This document shows positions 25,141-34,586 of a DNA stretch of 64,000 nt, in pieces. Source of the stretch: an uncultured Pseudovibrio sp. (GTDB taxonomy: Bacteria > Pseudomonadota > Alphaproteobacteria > Rhizobiales > Stappiaceae); assembly GCA_947496145.1 (NCBI GenBank), contig CANMBS010000016.1, positions 1-64,000 on the forward strand, given 5' to 3'. How positions within the stretch are numbered: the stretch's first letter is position 1; each line of letters begins with the position of its first letter. The notes beneath the pieces are model-generated. The model had not been told where the DNA came from and ran no database searches. It saw only the letters and a program-made list of their open reading frames with translations. Made by a program: the position numbers and the translations under genes.

Positions 25141-26967
25141 CTAAACGATCCGATAAACATCCACGGCATCGTCACGACCACGTAGTTTATAGTCCCCTAA
25201 AAGCTCTGCTGAAGACTTGTTTGAAAGTTGCTGCACAGTTGCGCCGCTGGCAAGGGCAACAACTTTGGCATCGGGGGCGACTTTCTTGCCAAGTTCTTCA
25301 AGCCGGGCCGCCACATTTACCGCATCTCCAACAACTGTATAGTTCAGGCGCTCAACAGCACCGATATTACCGACAACCACCGTTCCGGTGTGTACTCCAA
25401 TCCGTAATCTTGGTTGATCGATAACACCTTCCTCGTCGTGCAGCTCTCTTTCAAGCCTCCTTGCGATCAAATGCACGGCATCAATAGCAGCCTGAGCGTG
25501 GTTTTCCATGATCTGGGGAGCGCCCCAGAAGGCCATGCACCCATCACCAATGTATTTATCGATGGTTCCGCCAGTTTTGCTTATGCAATCCGCGAGTTGC
25601 TGGAAATGGGTATTGAGCAGTGCTGTGGTTTCTTCCGCCGTTAGTTTGGAAGCCACGCCAGTGAATCCGGCTATATCTGAAAAGAGGATGGTCATTTCTC
25701 TAAGTTCAGTGCTGTTCAGACCTTTGAAATCACTTTCAAGGAGAGCACGTACCAGATCTTTGGGCACATAACGCGAAAAAGCGCTTAATGCGACACCTGC
25801 GGAGTTGAATGCCTGATTGGCTTCGTCAACCTCTTTTAAATGTGACCTTGGCAAAGCCTTCAAGCCCTCCATGGACAGGTTGCGAAGCGCATTTGCCTGA
25901 TTTGCCAGTGCTACGAATGGATATGACAGGCGACGGCCCAGTACAAACATCGTCATAACACCAAATGCCAGGAATGCCGTTGCCAGCATGAAAACCTTAT
26001 GGAGGTTGTCAAAGGGCGTGCTGAACTCAGCAGCGGGGACATAACTGCCGACGATGATTGGTTGTCGTCCTTTCAAAGAATCATAAAGGAACAAGTAAGT
26101 TCCGTGTGGGGTCTCATCCACATGGCCTTCATACTCAGAATCAAGATCCCTGCGTTCGTGGCTTTTGTCCCAGATGTAGCTTAACGGCGTCCCTTCCATG
26201 TATGACAGCGGAGGGAGCGGATTTTGCTGCGTTGGTTTGTAATTGAGAAACTTTTGCTCTGAGCTGGCGAGTACCCTGTCCTTTCCCAGCAGAATAAAGG
26301 GAACTTGTGAAGCCCGCCACTTGATGCGGTTCATTATGGTTCCAAGCAGCGCGACAGAGTATTCCATGGTCAGTCTGGAGATCGCATTATCTACGGGGTT
26401 CAGATAATAGACCGCGAACCCCATGTAAGTCTCACCGGTTCTTTCATCGAAATAGGGTTCAGACCATTGCAGATGGCCCTTATTCATATCTTTCTGATTG
26501 GGTGGGCGTACAGAAGTCCTCTCCATTGGCGCACTCGCATTCGCCAGCTGCACGCTTACCCGGCGCCCGTTGGGAGCCGTATATGAAATCCGTTTGATAT
26601 TCGTTTGTCGTGACAGGATGGTGATCAACTGCTCACGCAGTTCCATGGGTGCGCTATAAACCTGCGGGTCAGACAAAACTTCTGCGGCAAGCAAGCCCAG
26701 TCGCTCTTCGGTTTGAAAAAAGTCACTTACAACTTCAAGACCGCGACCGACGATCAGTGCGCCAGTCTCTCCCATAATATCACTGGCTTGTTCATTTGCA
26801 GCTCTGGAGACGTAAAGAAGTACAGAGCCGCCAACGAAGGCAAGCAAAAGTGCAGCGCCAATGCTGAGCACAGTAGACAAGGGCAAACGTAATCGCGGTC
26901 TCTGCCTGCTCCCTGAATGTATCTTTTGCTGCTTTTTTTTCTCAGCAGTCTTCTTGTTTCGGTCCAT
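25141..26967 (-). CDS. Membrane-bound class III adenylate/guanylate cyclase
   Basis: A 608-residue signalling enzyme. A basic cytoplasmic start is followed by membrane segment 1 (residues about 29-52), a periplasmic sensor region of about 280 residues (dCache-like; LAAEVLSDPQVYS, RISYTAPNGRRVSV, MGFAVYYLNPVDN), membrane segment 2 near 335-357, a HAMP-like linker, and a catalytic domain from about 425 to 600. The cyclase motifs are there: ILFSDIAGF and DKYIGDG hold the metal Asp pair, and YTVVGDAVNVAARLE holds the transition-state Asn and Arg. The Lys in DKYIGDG fits ATP as substrate. The start at 26967 follows GGAGG; rsmE ends 23 bases upstream, so the two likely form an operon. Confidence 0.92.
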   Translation of the reverse strand: MDRNKKTAEKKKQQKIHSGSRQRPRLRLPLSTVLSIGAALLLAFVGGSVLLYVSRAANEQASDIMGETGALIVGRGLEVVSDFFQTEERLGLLAAEVLSDPQVYSAPMELREQLITILSRQTNIKRISYTAPNGRRVSVQLANASAPMERTSVRPPNQKDMNKGHLQWSEPYFDERTGETYMGFAVYYLNPVDNAISRLTMEYSVALLGTIMNRIKWRASQVPFILLGKDRVLASSEQKFLNYKPTQQNPLPPLSYMEGTPLSYIWDKSHERRDLDSEYEGHVDETPHGTYLFLYDSLKGRQPIIVGSYVPAAEFSTPFDNLHKVFMLATAFLAFGVMTMFVLGRRLSYPFVALANQANALRNLSMEGLKALPRSHLKEVDEANQAFNSAGVALSAFSRYVPKDLVRALLESDFKGLNSTELREMTILFSDIAGFTGVASKLTAEETTALLNTHFQQLADCISKTGGTIDKYIGDGCMAFWGAPQIMENHAQAAIDAVHLIARRLERELHDEEGVIDQPRLRIGVHTGTVVVGNIGAVERLNYTVVGDAVNVAARLEELGKKVAPDAKVVALASGATVQQLSNKSSAELLGDYKLRGRDDAVDVYRIV

Positions 26968-26990
26968 ACAGGCCTCCGTTTGGAGGTATC

Positions 26991-27740
26991 TTAGAACCAA
27001 TCTCCCAATTTTGACTGAACAATAGCCAAAGCAGCAACAGCAGCTGTATCTGCTCTTAAAATCCGTGGGCCAAGCGGGATGGCATGAACCCAAGGTTTGC
27101 TATGTAACAGCGCACGCTCTTCCTCAGAAAATCCGCCTTCCGGGCCGATGAGGACGGCTAGCGGCGCTTTCGGTATATCCTTGAGAGCCTCAATGGGATT
27201 GTGGGACCCATGGCCTTCATCACAAAAGATGATCTGGCGTTCGCCTTCCTCCTGCTCCCACGTGGGCAGCAGTTTTTTGATTTGCACAGGCTCCATCACA
27301 GAAGGGATTGAAAGCACGCCACACTGCTCACAAGCTTCAAGCGCGTTGGCTTCCATGCGCTCCAGCTTGATTTTTGGATTCTGGGTGAACTGGGTCAAAA
27401 CCGGGCGCAAGCGCCCTGCTCCCATTTCGACCGCTTTTTGTACCATGTAGTCCAACCGCGCCAGTTTCAATGGTGCAAACAGGTAGTCCAGATCAGGGAG
27501 TATTGTTTGCTCGCGCAGTTGCTCCGTCATGATCAACTGGCAGGACTTGCGGCCAGTGGGCAGGATTTGCGCACGCCACTCCCCATGTTTGCCGTTGAAG
27601 ACGAGAACCTCCCCGCCTTCTTTCATGCGAAGGACATTGAGCAGGTAATTGGCTTGCGCACGATCCGCCTCCAGATGAAGGCCTGCGCGAAGATCGTGAG
27701 GAACATATAAACGTTGCATGCGAAACTCATAGCGTGACAT
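26991..27740 (-). CDS. rsmE: 16S rRNA (uracil1498-N3)-methyltransferase
   Basis: SPOUT-fold rRNA methyltransferase that modifies U1498 of 16S rRNA using S-adenosylmethionine. The 249-residue product has the N-terminal PUA-like part ([32 protein letters not shown]) and the knotted C-terminal domain with [12 protein letters not shown] and [14 protein letters not shown], the cofactor-binding loops. The start is not settled: ATG codons lie at 27752, 27740 and inside at MQRLYV; no strong ribosome-binding site marks any. It is followed closely by the adenylate cyclase gene on the same strand. Confidence 0.93.
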   Translation of the reverse strand: MSRYEFRMQRLYVPHDLRAGLHLEADRAQANYLLNVLRMKEGGEVLVFNGKHGEWRAQILPTGRKSCQLIMTEQLREQTILPDLDYLFAPLKLARLDYMVQKAVEMGAGRLRPVLTQFTQNPKIKLERMEANALEACEQCGVLSIPSVMEPVQIKKLLPTWEQEEGERQIIFCDEGHGSHNPIEALKDIPKAPLAVLIGPEGGFSEEERALLHSKPWVHAIPLGPRILRADTAAVAALAIVQSKLGDWF

Positions 27741-27914
27741 GGAGGGCACCATAGGCCAAGCCTCAGGCAGATGCCACTTTGTGCGCCTACAATTGCTGGT
27801 GAGAACTCAAGCTCTCAACAGGTGGAATCGTTTGAGGTGGTTCCCCTTTGCATTTATCGCGGTCTACATTAAGAGAGAATGGTTTAAACTTGCCGCATAC
27901 GAAAGAAACCCGCT

Positions 27915-29453
27915 TTGTCTGAACGCTCGAACATTGCTGAATATACCGTCTCTGAGATTTCCGGTGCGATCAAACGCACTGTTGAAGACAAGTTTGACTA
28001 TATTCGGGTGCGTGGGGAGCTGGGACGGGTGAGCCGCCCGGCTTCCGGACATATTTATCTGGACGTGAAGGACGACAAATCTGTACTTTCCGGTGTGATC
28101 TGGCGCGGCAATGCGGCACGCCTGAAGGTGCAGCCGGAGCAAGGGCTTGAAGTGATTGCCACTGGCAAGATCACCACTTTTCCCGGTCAGTCCAAGTATC
28201 AGATGGTGATCGACAGCCTTGAGCCTGCGGGCGCTGGTGCGTTAATGGCCTTGCTGGAAGAGCGTAAACGCAAGCTCGCAGCAGAAGGTCTTTTTGCAGA
28301 AGAGCGCAAAGTGGCCTTGCCACGCATGCCGCGTGTGATTGGTGTTGTTACATCTCCGACAGGCGCTGTTATTCGCGATATTTTGCACCGCATCAGTGAT
28401 CGTTTTCCGCTACATGTGCTGGTGTGGCCTGTGCGCGTGCAGGGTGAGACCTGCGGTGCAGAAGTTGCAGCTGGTATTCGCGGGTTCAACGCACTGGAAG
28501 CGGGCGGAGCTATTCCACGGCCTGATGTTTTGATTGTGGCCCGTGGCGGCGGCTCCATTGAAGACCTATGGGGCTTTAACGATGAGGCGGTTGTTCGTGC
28601 AGCGGCTGACTCTCAAATTCCGCTGATTTCCGCTGTAGGGCATGAGACAGACTGGACACTGGTTGATCTGGCAGCGGACGTACGCGCACCGACACCAACA
28701 GGTGCAGCAGAGTTCGCGGTTCCGGTAAAAGCAGAGATGAACGCACAGGTGGATGACCTGACCCGCCGCCTTTCGACGGGCCTGTTACGTTTGGTGCAAT
28801 CACGGCGGACCGAACTGCGCGCTGCCAGTGCTGCACTGCCTGCCCCGCGTGATCTGCTCGCACTTCCCCGGCAGCGATTTGATATGGTTTCCGGGCGTCT
28901 TGAGCATGGGCTGAAGATGAACACGCAGATTCATCGTAACTCTTTGACAGCCGTTTCTTCTGGTTTGCGTCCGATTACGCTGGAGCGTCAGGTTGCACAG
29001 GGACGTGAGCGTTTGCAGGTGCTGCAGAACCGGGCCGTTACAGCTTTTTCCAATCAGGTGCAGCGTCAGCGCTTGCGGCTTTCCAACTCTGAAGGCTTAC
29101 TCAGTTCATTAAGCTATGAGCGTGTCATCGAGCGCGGGTATGCAGTGGTGCGTGATGAAAGTGGTATTCCGCTTGCGAGTGCGCAGGCTGTTCAGTCCGG
29201 TCAGGCCCTCAGACTTGAGATGAAAGGCGGCACCGTTAGCGCGGTTGCTGATGGGGATGGTGTTGCACCAACCCCACCTCGCCCACAAAAAGTTGCTTCA
29301 GAAACAGAGCCGTTTGTTGCGACTGAAGAGCAAGCTGCTCCGCCAAAGACTCTGGAAGAGCACGTGGCTCAGACAAAAGCGAAGCAGGCCCAAAAACCTG
29401 CCCGCAAGAAGAAAAGCGCCGTCGATCCTGATGCGCAGGGCAGTTTGTTTTAA
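27915..29453 (+). CDS. xseA: Exodeoxyribonuclease VII large subunit
   Basis: Catalytic subunit of exonuclease VII, which degrades single-stranded DNA to oligonucleotides. The 512-residue product has the OB-fold start ([48 protein letters not shown]), the catalytic core with [33 protein letters not shown] and [11 protein letters not shown], a coiled-coil arm, and a C-terminal lysine/proline-rich tail of about 60 residues after the conserved [12 protein letters not shown] strand. It uses a TTG start at 27915. The small subunit gene xseB is not in the window. Confidence 0.94.
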   Translation: MSERSNIAEYTVSEISGAIKRTVEDKFDYIRVRGELGRVSRPASGHIYLDVKDDKSVLSGVIWRGNAARLKVQPEQGLEVIATGKITTFPGQSKYQMVIDSLEPAGAGALMALLEERKRKLAAEGLFAEERKVALPRMPRVIGVVTSPTGAVIRDILHRISDRFPLHVLVWPVRVQGETCGAEVAAGIRGFNALEAGGAIPRPDVLIVARGGGSIEDLWGFNDEAVVRAAADSQIPLISAVGHETDWTLVDLAADVRAPTPTGAAEFAVPVKAEMNAQVDDLTRRLSTGLLRLVQSRRTELRAASAALPAPRDLLALPRQRFDMVSGRLEHGLKMNTQIHRNSLTAVSSGLRPITLERQVAQGRERLQVLQNRAVTAFSNQVQRQRLRLSNSEGLLSSLSYERVIERGYAVVRDESGIPLASAQAVQSGQALRLEMKGGTVSAVADGDGVAPTPPRPQKVASETEPFVATEEQAAPPKTLEEHVAQTKAKQAQKPARKKKSAVDPDAQGSLF

Positions 29454-29480
29454 GCACCCTGCGTATAAAATACTTAAGCT

Positions 29481-31298
29481 TTACCACTCATACATTTCTG
29501 AGAGGATGTAGGCCAGCCAGTCTTCGCGAGGCACAATTGGATGATGCTTTGCGGGGTCTTGCACCATCGAGCCGCTGAATTTGACGGTAACCTCGCCGAA
29601 CTCGCCTAGTTCCTTTGCGAAATATGAGAGGAACCTTGCTGCGCCTTCAGGTGGAAGCTTTCCAATCCTCAGCCCGACCCGCTCGCAATTGAACTGTCCT
29701 TCAACCTCATAAATGCCATGTTGCCGGAAAATATCGTCAAAGATGAAGAAGTTCTCCAGATTTGTTTTCGAACACCCGTCATGATCATAGCGATAGCGGT
29801 TAAAATAGGTGACGTTGTAATGCTCCCGCAACCAGTTCTCAAAAAGGAGCTCTTTGTCATCTTCAAACAGAGGCTGTGAACTGAACCCATGAAGCATTTC
29901 ATCGGGCTTGAGTTTATGCTGGATGTAAAGCTGCAGATTTCTCATGTCAGGAGTGCGTCGGTCATCGATCTGCCCGGTACGCTTAACCCATGAGACTGTG
30001 AGTATGGGTTCGCCAATCATGTGGGCAAGATTATCATCACGCAGGACCAGATTTATGCCAGCAAGCAGATAGTTTATGCGGTAATTTACTGGGATGTAAG
30101 AGAGTTGGAGCAGTATGGAGACTGCTGGTTCTTCTGCAAAATCTTCACCACATAAAAGCGATAGCAGGGCCCAGTCGAATACGTGATAGTCTTCTTTGAA
30201 ACCGTGCGCCATTGCAGCCGTTGCTGAGCGTTGAAGCAGGTTTTCAAGGTCGCTTTCTGAATGAGATGCTGTCTCGGTGGGAAGAACTTTTCTCAGAGCT
30301 TCAGAGTTGTAAGGAATATCTAAGTACCGATAGTCTCTGACTGTTGAACTTTTATAAAGATCCTGACGGTCCGGTTCAACCAAACCTTGCGGTGGTCCGC
30401 GATAGATATAGCTTGTTTCAGTGCTTATGACTTCAGGTTTGGTGTAGCTCCGCTGAGGTTGCGGGTCAGCAGCTTCAGGAGGAGTGCCTTCATACTCCTT
30501 AAAGACATCTGCCGGAAGCTTTTCCAGTTTCACATAACGTGCCATAAGCGCTCTTGCAGCATCCCCAAGCAGATGTCTGGCCGGAGGAGGCCCCTTTCTG
30601 GCGGGGGCCAGAGGAACTTCTGAGAGCGCTATGTTCTTTGTTTTATCATCATCCAGAAAAGGCCAGCTGGGTGGAAAATAGGTAGGGGCTCCATACTGGT
30701 ATAACCGTTCCTTGTAGTAAGGCTTTTCTGCTGCCTCAAAATCAGGTGTTTCTGGTGCAGACCCATCTGCATATGTGCCTTGAGAGGTTAAGGAATAGAG
30801 ATCCTGCACGGACATCGCAGGGATGTATTGAAATGCTTCGTATTCTTCTCCAAGAATAACAGTCAGCAAAGCACCGGTTAGCTCGAACTCCTCCAGATAA
30901 CTATCGATGATTTTCTTCAACAGGTCCGCCGGTGCGCCTCCGGTGAGCGATATGCGACCTTCAGCATTTACTTCTACACCAACGATGTTTCGTGGTTCTT
31001 CTCCATATGTGTTTTTGTATTCGGGGACCTTTATTGCGATCTTGTATTCTGGAGTACTGGTATCACGCCAGGTCTCAATTTCTTCTGCAACCACATTGTA
31101 GTTTTCCTGAAAATACCTGATTGTCAGTTCAGGTTTAACAGGCCAGTTGCCATGAACATCTGACAGTATGTACCAATAGCCATCCTCGGAGAGCTCGTAG
31201 AACTCAAGTTCGTGTTGATCTGCAGTCATGATTTTACTTTGCGCTGGCATCAGAGCAAGCGCAGACAACATCAGCAAAGCGATTATGAAACGTGACAT
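29481..31298 (-). CDS. Large secreted protein, function unknown
   Basis: A 605-residue protein with a signal peptide (MSRFIIALLMLSALALMPAQS, about residues 1-21). I recognise no family. The mature part is acidic and rich in Tyr, Glu and Pro, with a central stretch (ARKGPPPARHLLGDAARALM) and proline-containing linkers around residue 270-300. Short helical regions occur near 350-420 (LLQRSATAAMAHG, LLSLLCGEDFAEE). Cysteines are few (three), spread over the last half. No lipobox, LPxTG or repeats are visible. It converges on xseA with a gap of about 27 bases. A structure prediction would be the first check. Confidence 0.65.
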   Translation of the reverse strand: MSRFIIALLMLSALALMPAQSKIMTADQHELEFYELSEDGYWYILSDVHGNWPVKPELTIRYFQENYNVVAEEIETWRDTSTPEYKIAIKVPEYKNTYGEEPRNIVGVEVNAEGRISLTGGAPADLLKKIIDSYLEEFELTGALLTVILGEEYEAFQYIPAMSVQDLYSLTSQGTYADGSAPETPDFEAAEKPYYKERLYQYGAPTYFPPSWPFLDDDKTKNIALSEVPLAPARKGPPPARHLLGDAARALMARYVKLEKLPADVFKEYEGTPPEAADPQPQRSYTKPEVISTETSYIYRGPPQGLVEPDRQDLYKSSTVRDYRYLDIPYNSEALRKVLPTETASHSESDLENLLQRSATAAMAHGFKEDYHVFDWALLSLLCGEDFAEEPAVSILLQLSYIPVNYRINYLLAGINLVLRDDNLAHMIGEPILTVSWVKRTGQIDDRRTPDMRNLQLYIQHKLKPDEMLHGFSSQPLFEDDKELLFENWLREHYNVTYFNRYRYDHDGCSKTNLENFFIFDDIFRQHGIYEVEGQFNCERVGLRIGKLPPEGAARFLSYFAKELGEFGEVTVKFSGSMVQDPAKHHPIVPREDWLAYILSEMYEW

Positions 31299-31448
31299 GG
31301 AGCGCGCCTGAATAGAATTTTCCGTGTAATTAATTGCAAAACACAGGTGATAGAATAAGATCAGAATTGCATAGGAACATTGGCCTTACCTGACCACTCA
31401 GGCTGATATCGCAATAATGTACTATCGACTTTTCAGGAAACCTGAGTG

Positions 31449-32342
31449 CTACATCAAATTTGCATTCAGAGACAAATCGACAGGCTCCTTTAAAAGAGCG
31501 AGGTGAAAACTACCATTTTTCTTGTAGCCAATCGCTTCATAGGCTTTAGCTGCTGCGGGACTGTCCGTGAACAAGACAGATTTTTGCAGACCCTCCTGTT
31601 TTTCTTTCTGCAAGGTGAAAGCAAGCAGGGTGCGGGCATACCCCTGATTGCGATATTCCGGCGGCGTCCAGACCGGACCAACCTGCACAATTTCTGGCAG
31701 TCTGGAATTGAAACCGCTCAGCGCAACTGGCTCTCCGTTCCTTAGCAAAACCCAGATATCTTTTGTTTCCTGAGCTTGCCGGACGCGGTTGTGTATATGC
31801 TCATCATGATTTTCGCTGGATATGCTGCCCAGAGCCTCTAACTCGTAGTTTTTGAACCATTCGAACAGCAAGTCTGCTTTTGCTTCAGCAGCAAGGATAA
31901 TTTTTAACTCACCATTTAACGCACTTGCAGGCAGTTTGAGGTCATTCAAATGTAGTTGGTAGAGGTCCTCACTGCGGTTTGCGCTGAAACTCGCTGCAGG
32001 AAGGTTTAGTTTTTGCAAAACATGGTTGGTCGCCTTGCTTTCTCCAATCATACCAGCAATGGGCCGACTAACCTCTTTTAAAAAATGATCAGTAAGCGCC
32101 TGCAAAGCAGTTTGGTCAGGTGCCTGAGCCATCAGGTTTCCATTCCAGAAATGAGCAAGAATGCCTCGCATTTCGTCAGTCTCATCAAACGCCGCCCAGT
32201 ACTCTCCGGAAAAGCGCTCACCTGTATATTCGAGACCTGCCTGATTTATATTACCCAACAGAAACATCGAGCTATAGACGTAGTTCTTGAGGAAATTCTG
32301 AGCAACTTCTTTGTGCTGGTTGGATAACTTCTTGATCTTCAT
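31449..32342 (-). CDS. GNAT-family acetyltransferase, two-domain type
   Basis: A 297-residue cytoplasmic protein. The C-terminal third is a clear GNAT domain: VGPVWTPPEYRNQGYARTLL with the acetyl-CoA loop RNQGYA, then SVLFTDSPAAAKAYEAIGY. The N-terminal half, beginning QHKEVAQNFLKNYVYSSMFL, looks like a diverged partner domain, as in FemABX-like or DUF-type GNAT pairs. The substrate is unknown. The ATG at 32342 has only weak AGATGGC upstream. It lies downstream of the TRAP operon, separated from it by a strong terminator. Confidence 0.85.
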   Translation of the reverse strand: MKIKKLSNQHKEVAQNFLKNYVYSSMFLLGNINQAGLEYTGERFSGEYWAAFDETDEMRGILAHFWNGNLMAQAPDQTALQALTDHFLKEVSRPIAGMIGESKATNHVLQKLNLPAASFSANRSEDLYQLHLNDLKLPASALNGELKIILAAEAKADLLFEWFKNYELEALGSISSENHDEHIHNRVRQAQETKDIWVLLRNGEPVALSGFNSRLPEIVQVGPVWTPPEYRNQGYARTLLAFTLQKEKQEGLQKSVLFTDSPAAAKAYEAIGYKKNGSFHLALLKEPVDLSLNANLM

Positions 32343-32383
32343 GTCAGTGCCATCTTGTAAAAGGCAAAGTATGGCTTAAGAAA

Positions 32384-32410
32384 AAACCCCGGTCCACTGA
32401 CCGGGGTTTT
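32384..32410 (-). terminator. Terminator of TRAP operon
   Basis: A 12-base perfect stem AAAACCCCGGTC/GACCGGGGTTTT with loop CACT. On the minus strand it is followed by TTTTTT-type tract and lies just after dctM. The symmetric A/T tails allow action in both directions. Confidence 0.92.
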
Positions 32411-32434
32411 GATTTTCTCAACAAACCGGATGCT

Positions 32435-33802
32435 TTACATCATGGATGGCAGGATCGTAATGATCACCGGGAAGGCCACCAACACCGCCACGGTCACAAC
32501 GTCGGCGACGAAGAACGGTGTTGCACCACGAAACACTTCCTGCACTGGAATGTCTGGACGGACGCCGGATACCACGAAGCAGTTGAGCCCGATGGGCGGG
32601 GTTATGAGGCATAGCTCTGCCATCTTCACCACAATGATGCCGAACCAGATTGCACAGGCAGCGCCAGACATACCCAGTGTGCTGTCTGCTGCGCTGACGT
32701 CGAGACCGCCGTTCAAGGCCATGATAGCCGGGAAGACAACTGGCAGCGTAAGAACGAGCATCCCAATGGCATCCATGAACATGCCAAGCACGGCGTAGCC
32801 GAGCAGGATGCATAGGATGATGACCATTGGCGGGTAATCGAGCGAGACGATAAACTCGCGGAACGCCTCAGGCAAACCTGCAAATCCGAGGAAACGAACA
32901 TATACCAGCACGCCCCAGATGAGCGTAAAGATCATCACTGTCAGCTTTGCCGTTTCGTGGAGTGCAAGGAAAAGCTGCTTGGTACGCATACCTTTGTAAA
33001 ACGCTGTGACGAGCACAACAAAGGCACCACAGGCTCCTGCTTCCGTTGGTGTTGCAAAGCCAGTGTACAGGCTTGAGAAGATGATGAGGATCACTCCGAT
33101 GATCGGAAGAGTTCCAGGCACGGATTTAAAACGCTGGCTCCAGCTAAAGCCACCGATTGCAGGCGCTCCCCCCTGCCAGGCTGCGATCACATAGATGATG
33201 ACTGCATAGATAAGCACAGAGACGACACCAGGCAGAAACCCCGCCATGAGGAGTTTGCTGACACTCTCTTCCACCAAAGTTGCGTAGATCACGAGAATCG
33301 TACTTGGCGGAATAAGTGAGGCCAGTGTTCCACCAGCCGCAACAACGGCGGCGGAAAGACGCTTGGAATAGCCTGCCTCCAGCATTTCAGGAATTGCAAC
33401 ACGCGCAAATACGGCGGAGGTTGCAGTTGACGCACCTGATACTGCGGCGAACCCTGCGGTTGCGAAAACGGTGCCGATGGCCATGCCCCCCGGTAACCAG
33501 CCGAGCCAGCGTTTGGACGCTTCAAACAGTTGCTTTGTCAGACCTGCATAATAGGCCAGAAAGCCAATGAGAATAAAAGTTGGCAAGACTGAAAGGGCAT
33601 AAGTGACAGATTTTGAATGCGGGATCGTGCCTGCCATTTTGGCAGCAGTCAACACGCCGCGTTCAAAGCCCATGCGCATGGAGAAGATGGCAATCATGCC
33701 AGCGATGCCAACAAAAGCGGCAGCGAATGCGACGCGCACACCAATAATGACAAGAAACAGAAGCAGGCCGGTCATGATCAGGCCGATATCAAACGGGGTC
33801 AT
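32435..33802 (-). CDS. TRAP transporter large permease (DctM family)
   Basis: The 12-helix ion-coupled permease of a tripartite ATP-independent periplasmic transporter, 455 residues, the normal size. Landmarks are LFLVIIGVRVAFAAAFVGIAG, the repeats ATAGFAAVSGASTATSAVFARVAIPEM and VVFPAIMALNGGLD, and PPIGLNCFVVSGV near the C terminus. The ATG at 33802 overlaps the last codon of the small permease (ATGA), so the two are translationally coupled. Good GGAGGTGC precedes it. The substrate is set by the binding protein and cannot be read here. Confidence 0.94.
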   Translation of the reverse strand: MTPFDIGLIMTGLLLFLVIIGVRVAFAAAFVGIAGMIAIFSMRMGFERGVLTAAKMAGTIPHSKSVTYALSVLPTFILIGFLAYYAGLTKQLFEASKRWLGWLPGGMAIGTVFATAGFAAVSGASTATSAVFARVAIPEMLEAGYSKRLSAAVVAAGGTLASLIPPSTILVIYATLVEESVSKLLMAGFLPGVVSVLIYAVIIYVIAAWQGGAPAIGGFSWSQRFKSVPGTLPIIGVILIIFSSLYTGFATPTEAGACGAFVVLVTAFYKGMRTKQLFLALHETAKLTVMIFTLIWGVLVYVRFLGFAGLPEAFREFIVSLDYPPMVIILCILLGYAVLGMFMDAIGMLVLTLPVVFPAIMALNGGLDVSAADSTLGMSGAACAIWFGIIVVKMAELCLITPPIGLNCFVVSGVRPDIPVQEVFRGATPFFVADVVTVAVLVAFPVIITILPSMM

Positions 33803-34470
33803 GATGCACCTCCACGGGCAGTAGCGGCCATTTCCGGGTCTTCTTCTCCGTTTTCGGCGGAGTGGAAGGTTTCCTCGATTTCTGCCTTTGCATGAGCGGC
33901 GGCATCCACCACATGTGGTAAATCCAGAACTGAAGCATCCGGGTTGATGATTAGCCGACTATAGCCGAACAGTTGCAGAAGCAGGCGAAGCCATAAAAGT
34001 GAGAGTGCAAGCGGCACGGCAAGCTTGGAGGGCCAGGTTGGGATAGCTATATCCATTGTGCTGTCGCCAAATGTCCAGGCACGATCAAAATGCAGATATG
34101 CCCCATAGATCAGAACGGAGACGACAGACAAGATTGCCAGTACACCAAGGAATTCAGCAATCCACTGAGTCCGGCCTTTAAATGTGCCAAGGATCAGTTC
34201 CATACGAATATGACCGCCGACACGCTGACAATAAGCAATGCCCATGAAGGCAAATACAGCCATAGCCTGCTCGGTAATATCAATAAAACCGGGCACGGGT
34301 TGGTTGAACAGATTACGTCCAACGACCTGAACCACTGCAAGCAACATCAAAACAAGAATAGACGTGGCAGCAATGAGGTTGAACAGGTTTTCGATTTTTC
34401 CCAGCGCACCGTTGAAGCGGAGATAAGTCATATCCGATTTGGGATACGTGACGCTGTTTGAGTTGGACAT
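33799..34470 (-). CDS. TRAP transporter small permease (DctQ family)
   Basis: The four-helix small membrane subunit, 223 residues. Family features are LFNLIAATSILVLMLLAVVQVVGRNLFNQPVPGFIDI-like blocks (LAVVQVVGRNLFNQPVPG), AVFAFMGIAYCQRVGGHIRM, and the last helices around LAVPLALSLLWLRLLLQLF. A hydrophilic tail of about 45 residues, rich in Glu and Ala, is longer than usual. It overlaps the large permease gene by 4 bases and follows the binding-protein gene after about 115 bases containing a hairpin. Confidence 0.93.
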   Translation of the reverse strand: MSNSNSVTYPKSDMTYLRFNGALGKIENLFNLIAATSILVLMLLAVVQVVGRNLFNQPVPGFIDITEQAMAVFAFMGIAYCQRVGGHIRMELILGTFKGRTQWIAEFLGVLAILSVVSVLIYGAYLHFDRAWTFGDSTMDIAIPTWPSKLAVPLALSLLWLRLLLQLFGYSRLIINPDASVLDLPHVVDAAAHAKAEIEETFHSAENGEEDPEMAATARGGAS

Positions 34471-34545
34471 AAGATAAGCCCGGGTTTTGAGGAAAGATGG
34501 GGTTTATTGTAGCTGGAACAACAGCTTGCAAAACTTCAGAAATAA

Positions 34546-34576
34546 AAAAGGCACACCCATAAAAGATGCGCCTTTT
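34546..34576 (-). terminator. Intercistronic hairpin between dctP and dctQ
   Basis: On the minus strand AAAAGGCGCATC pairs with GGTGTGCCTTTT (two G-U pairs) around a 7-base loop, followed by T residues. Placed after the binding-protein gene and before the permease genes, it would reduce permease expression relative to the binding protein. Confidence 0.75.
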
Positions 34577-34586
34577 CCTGAAGCAA

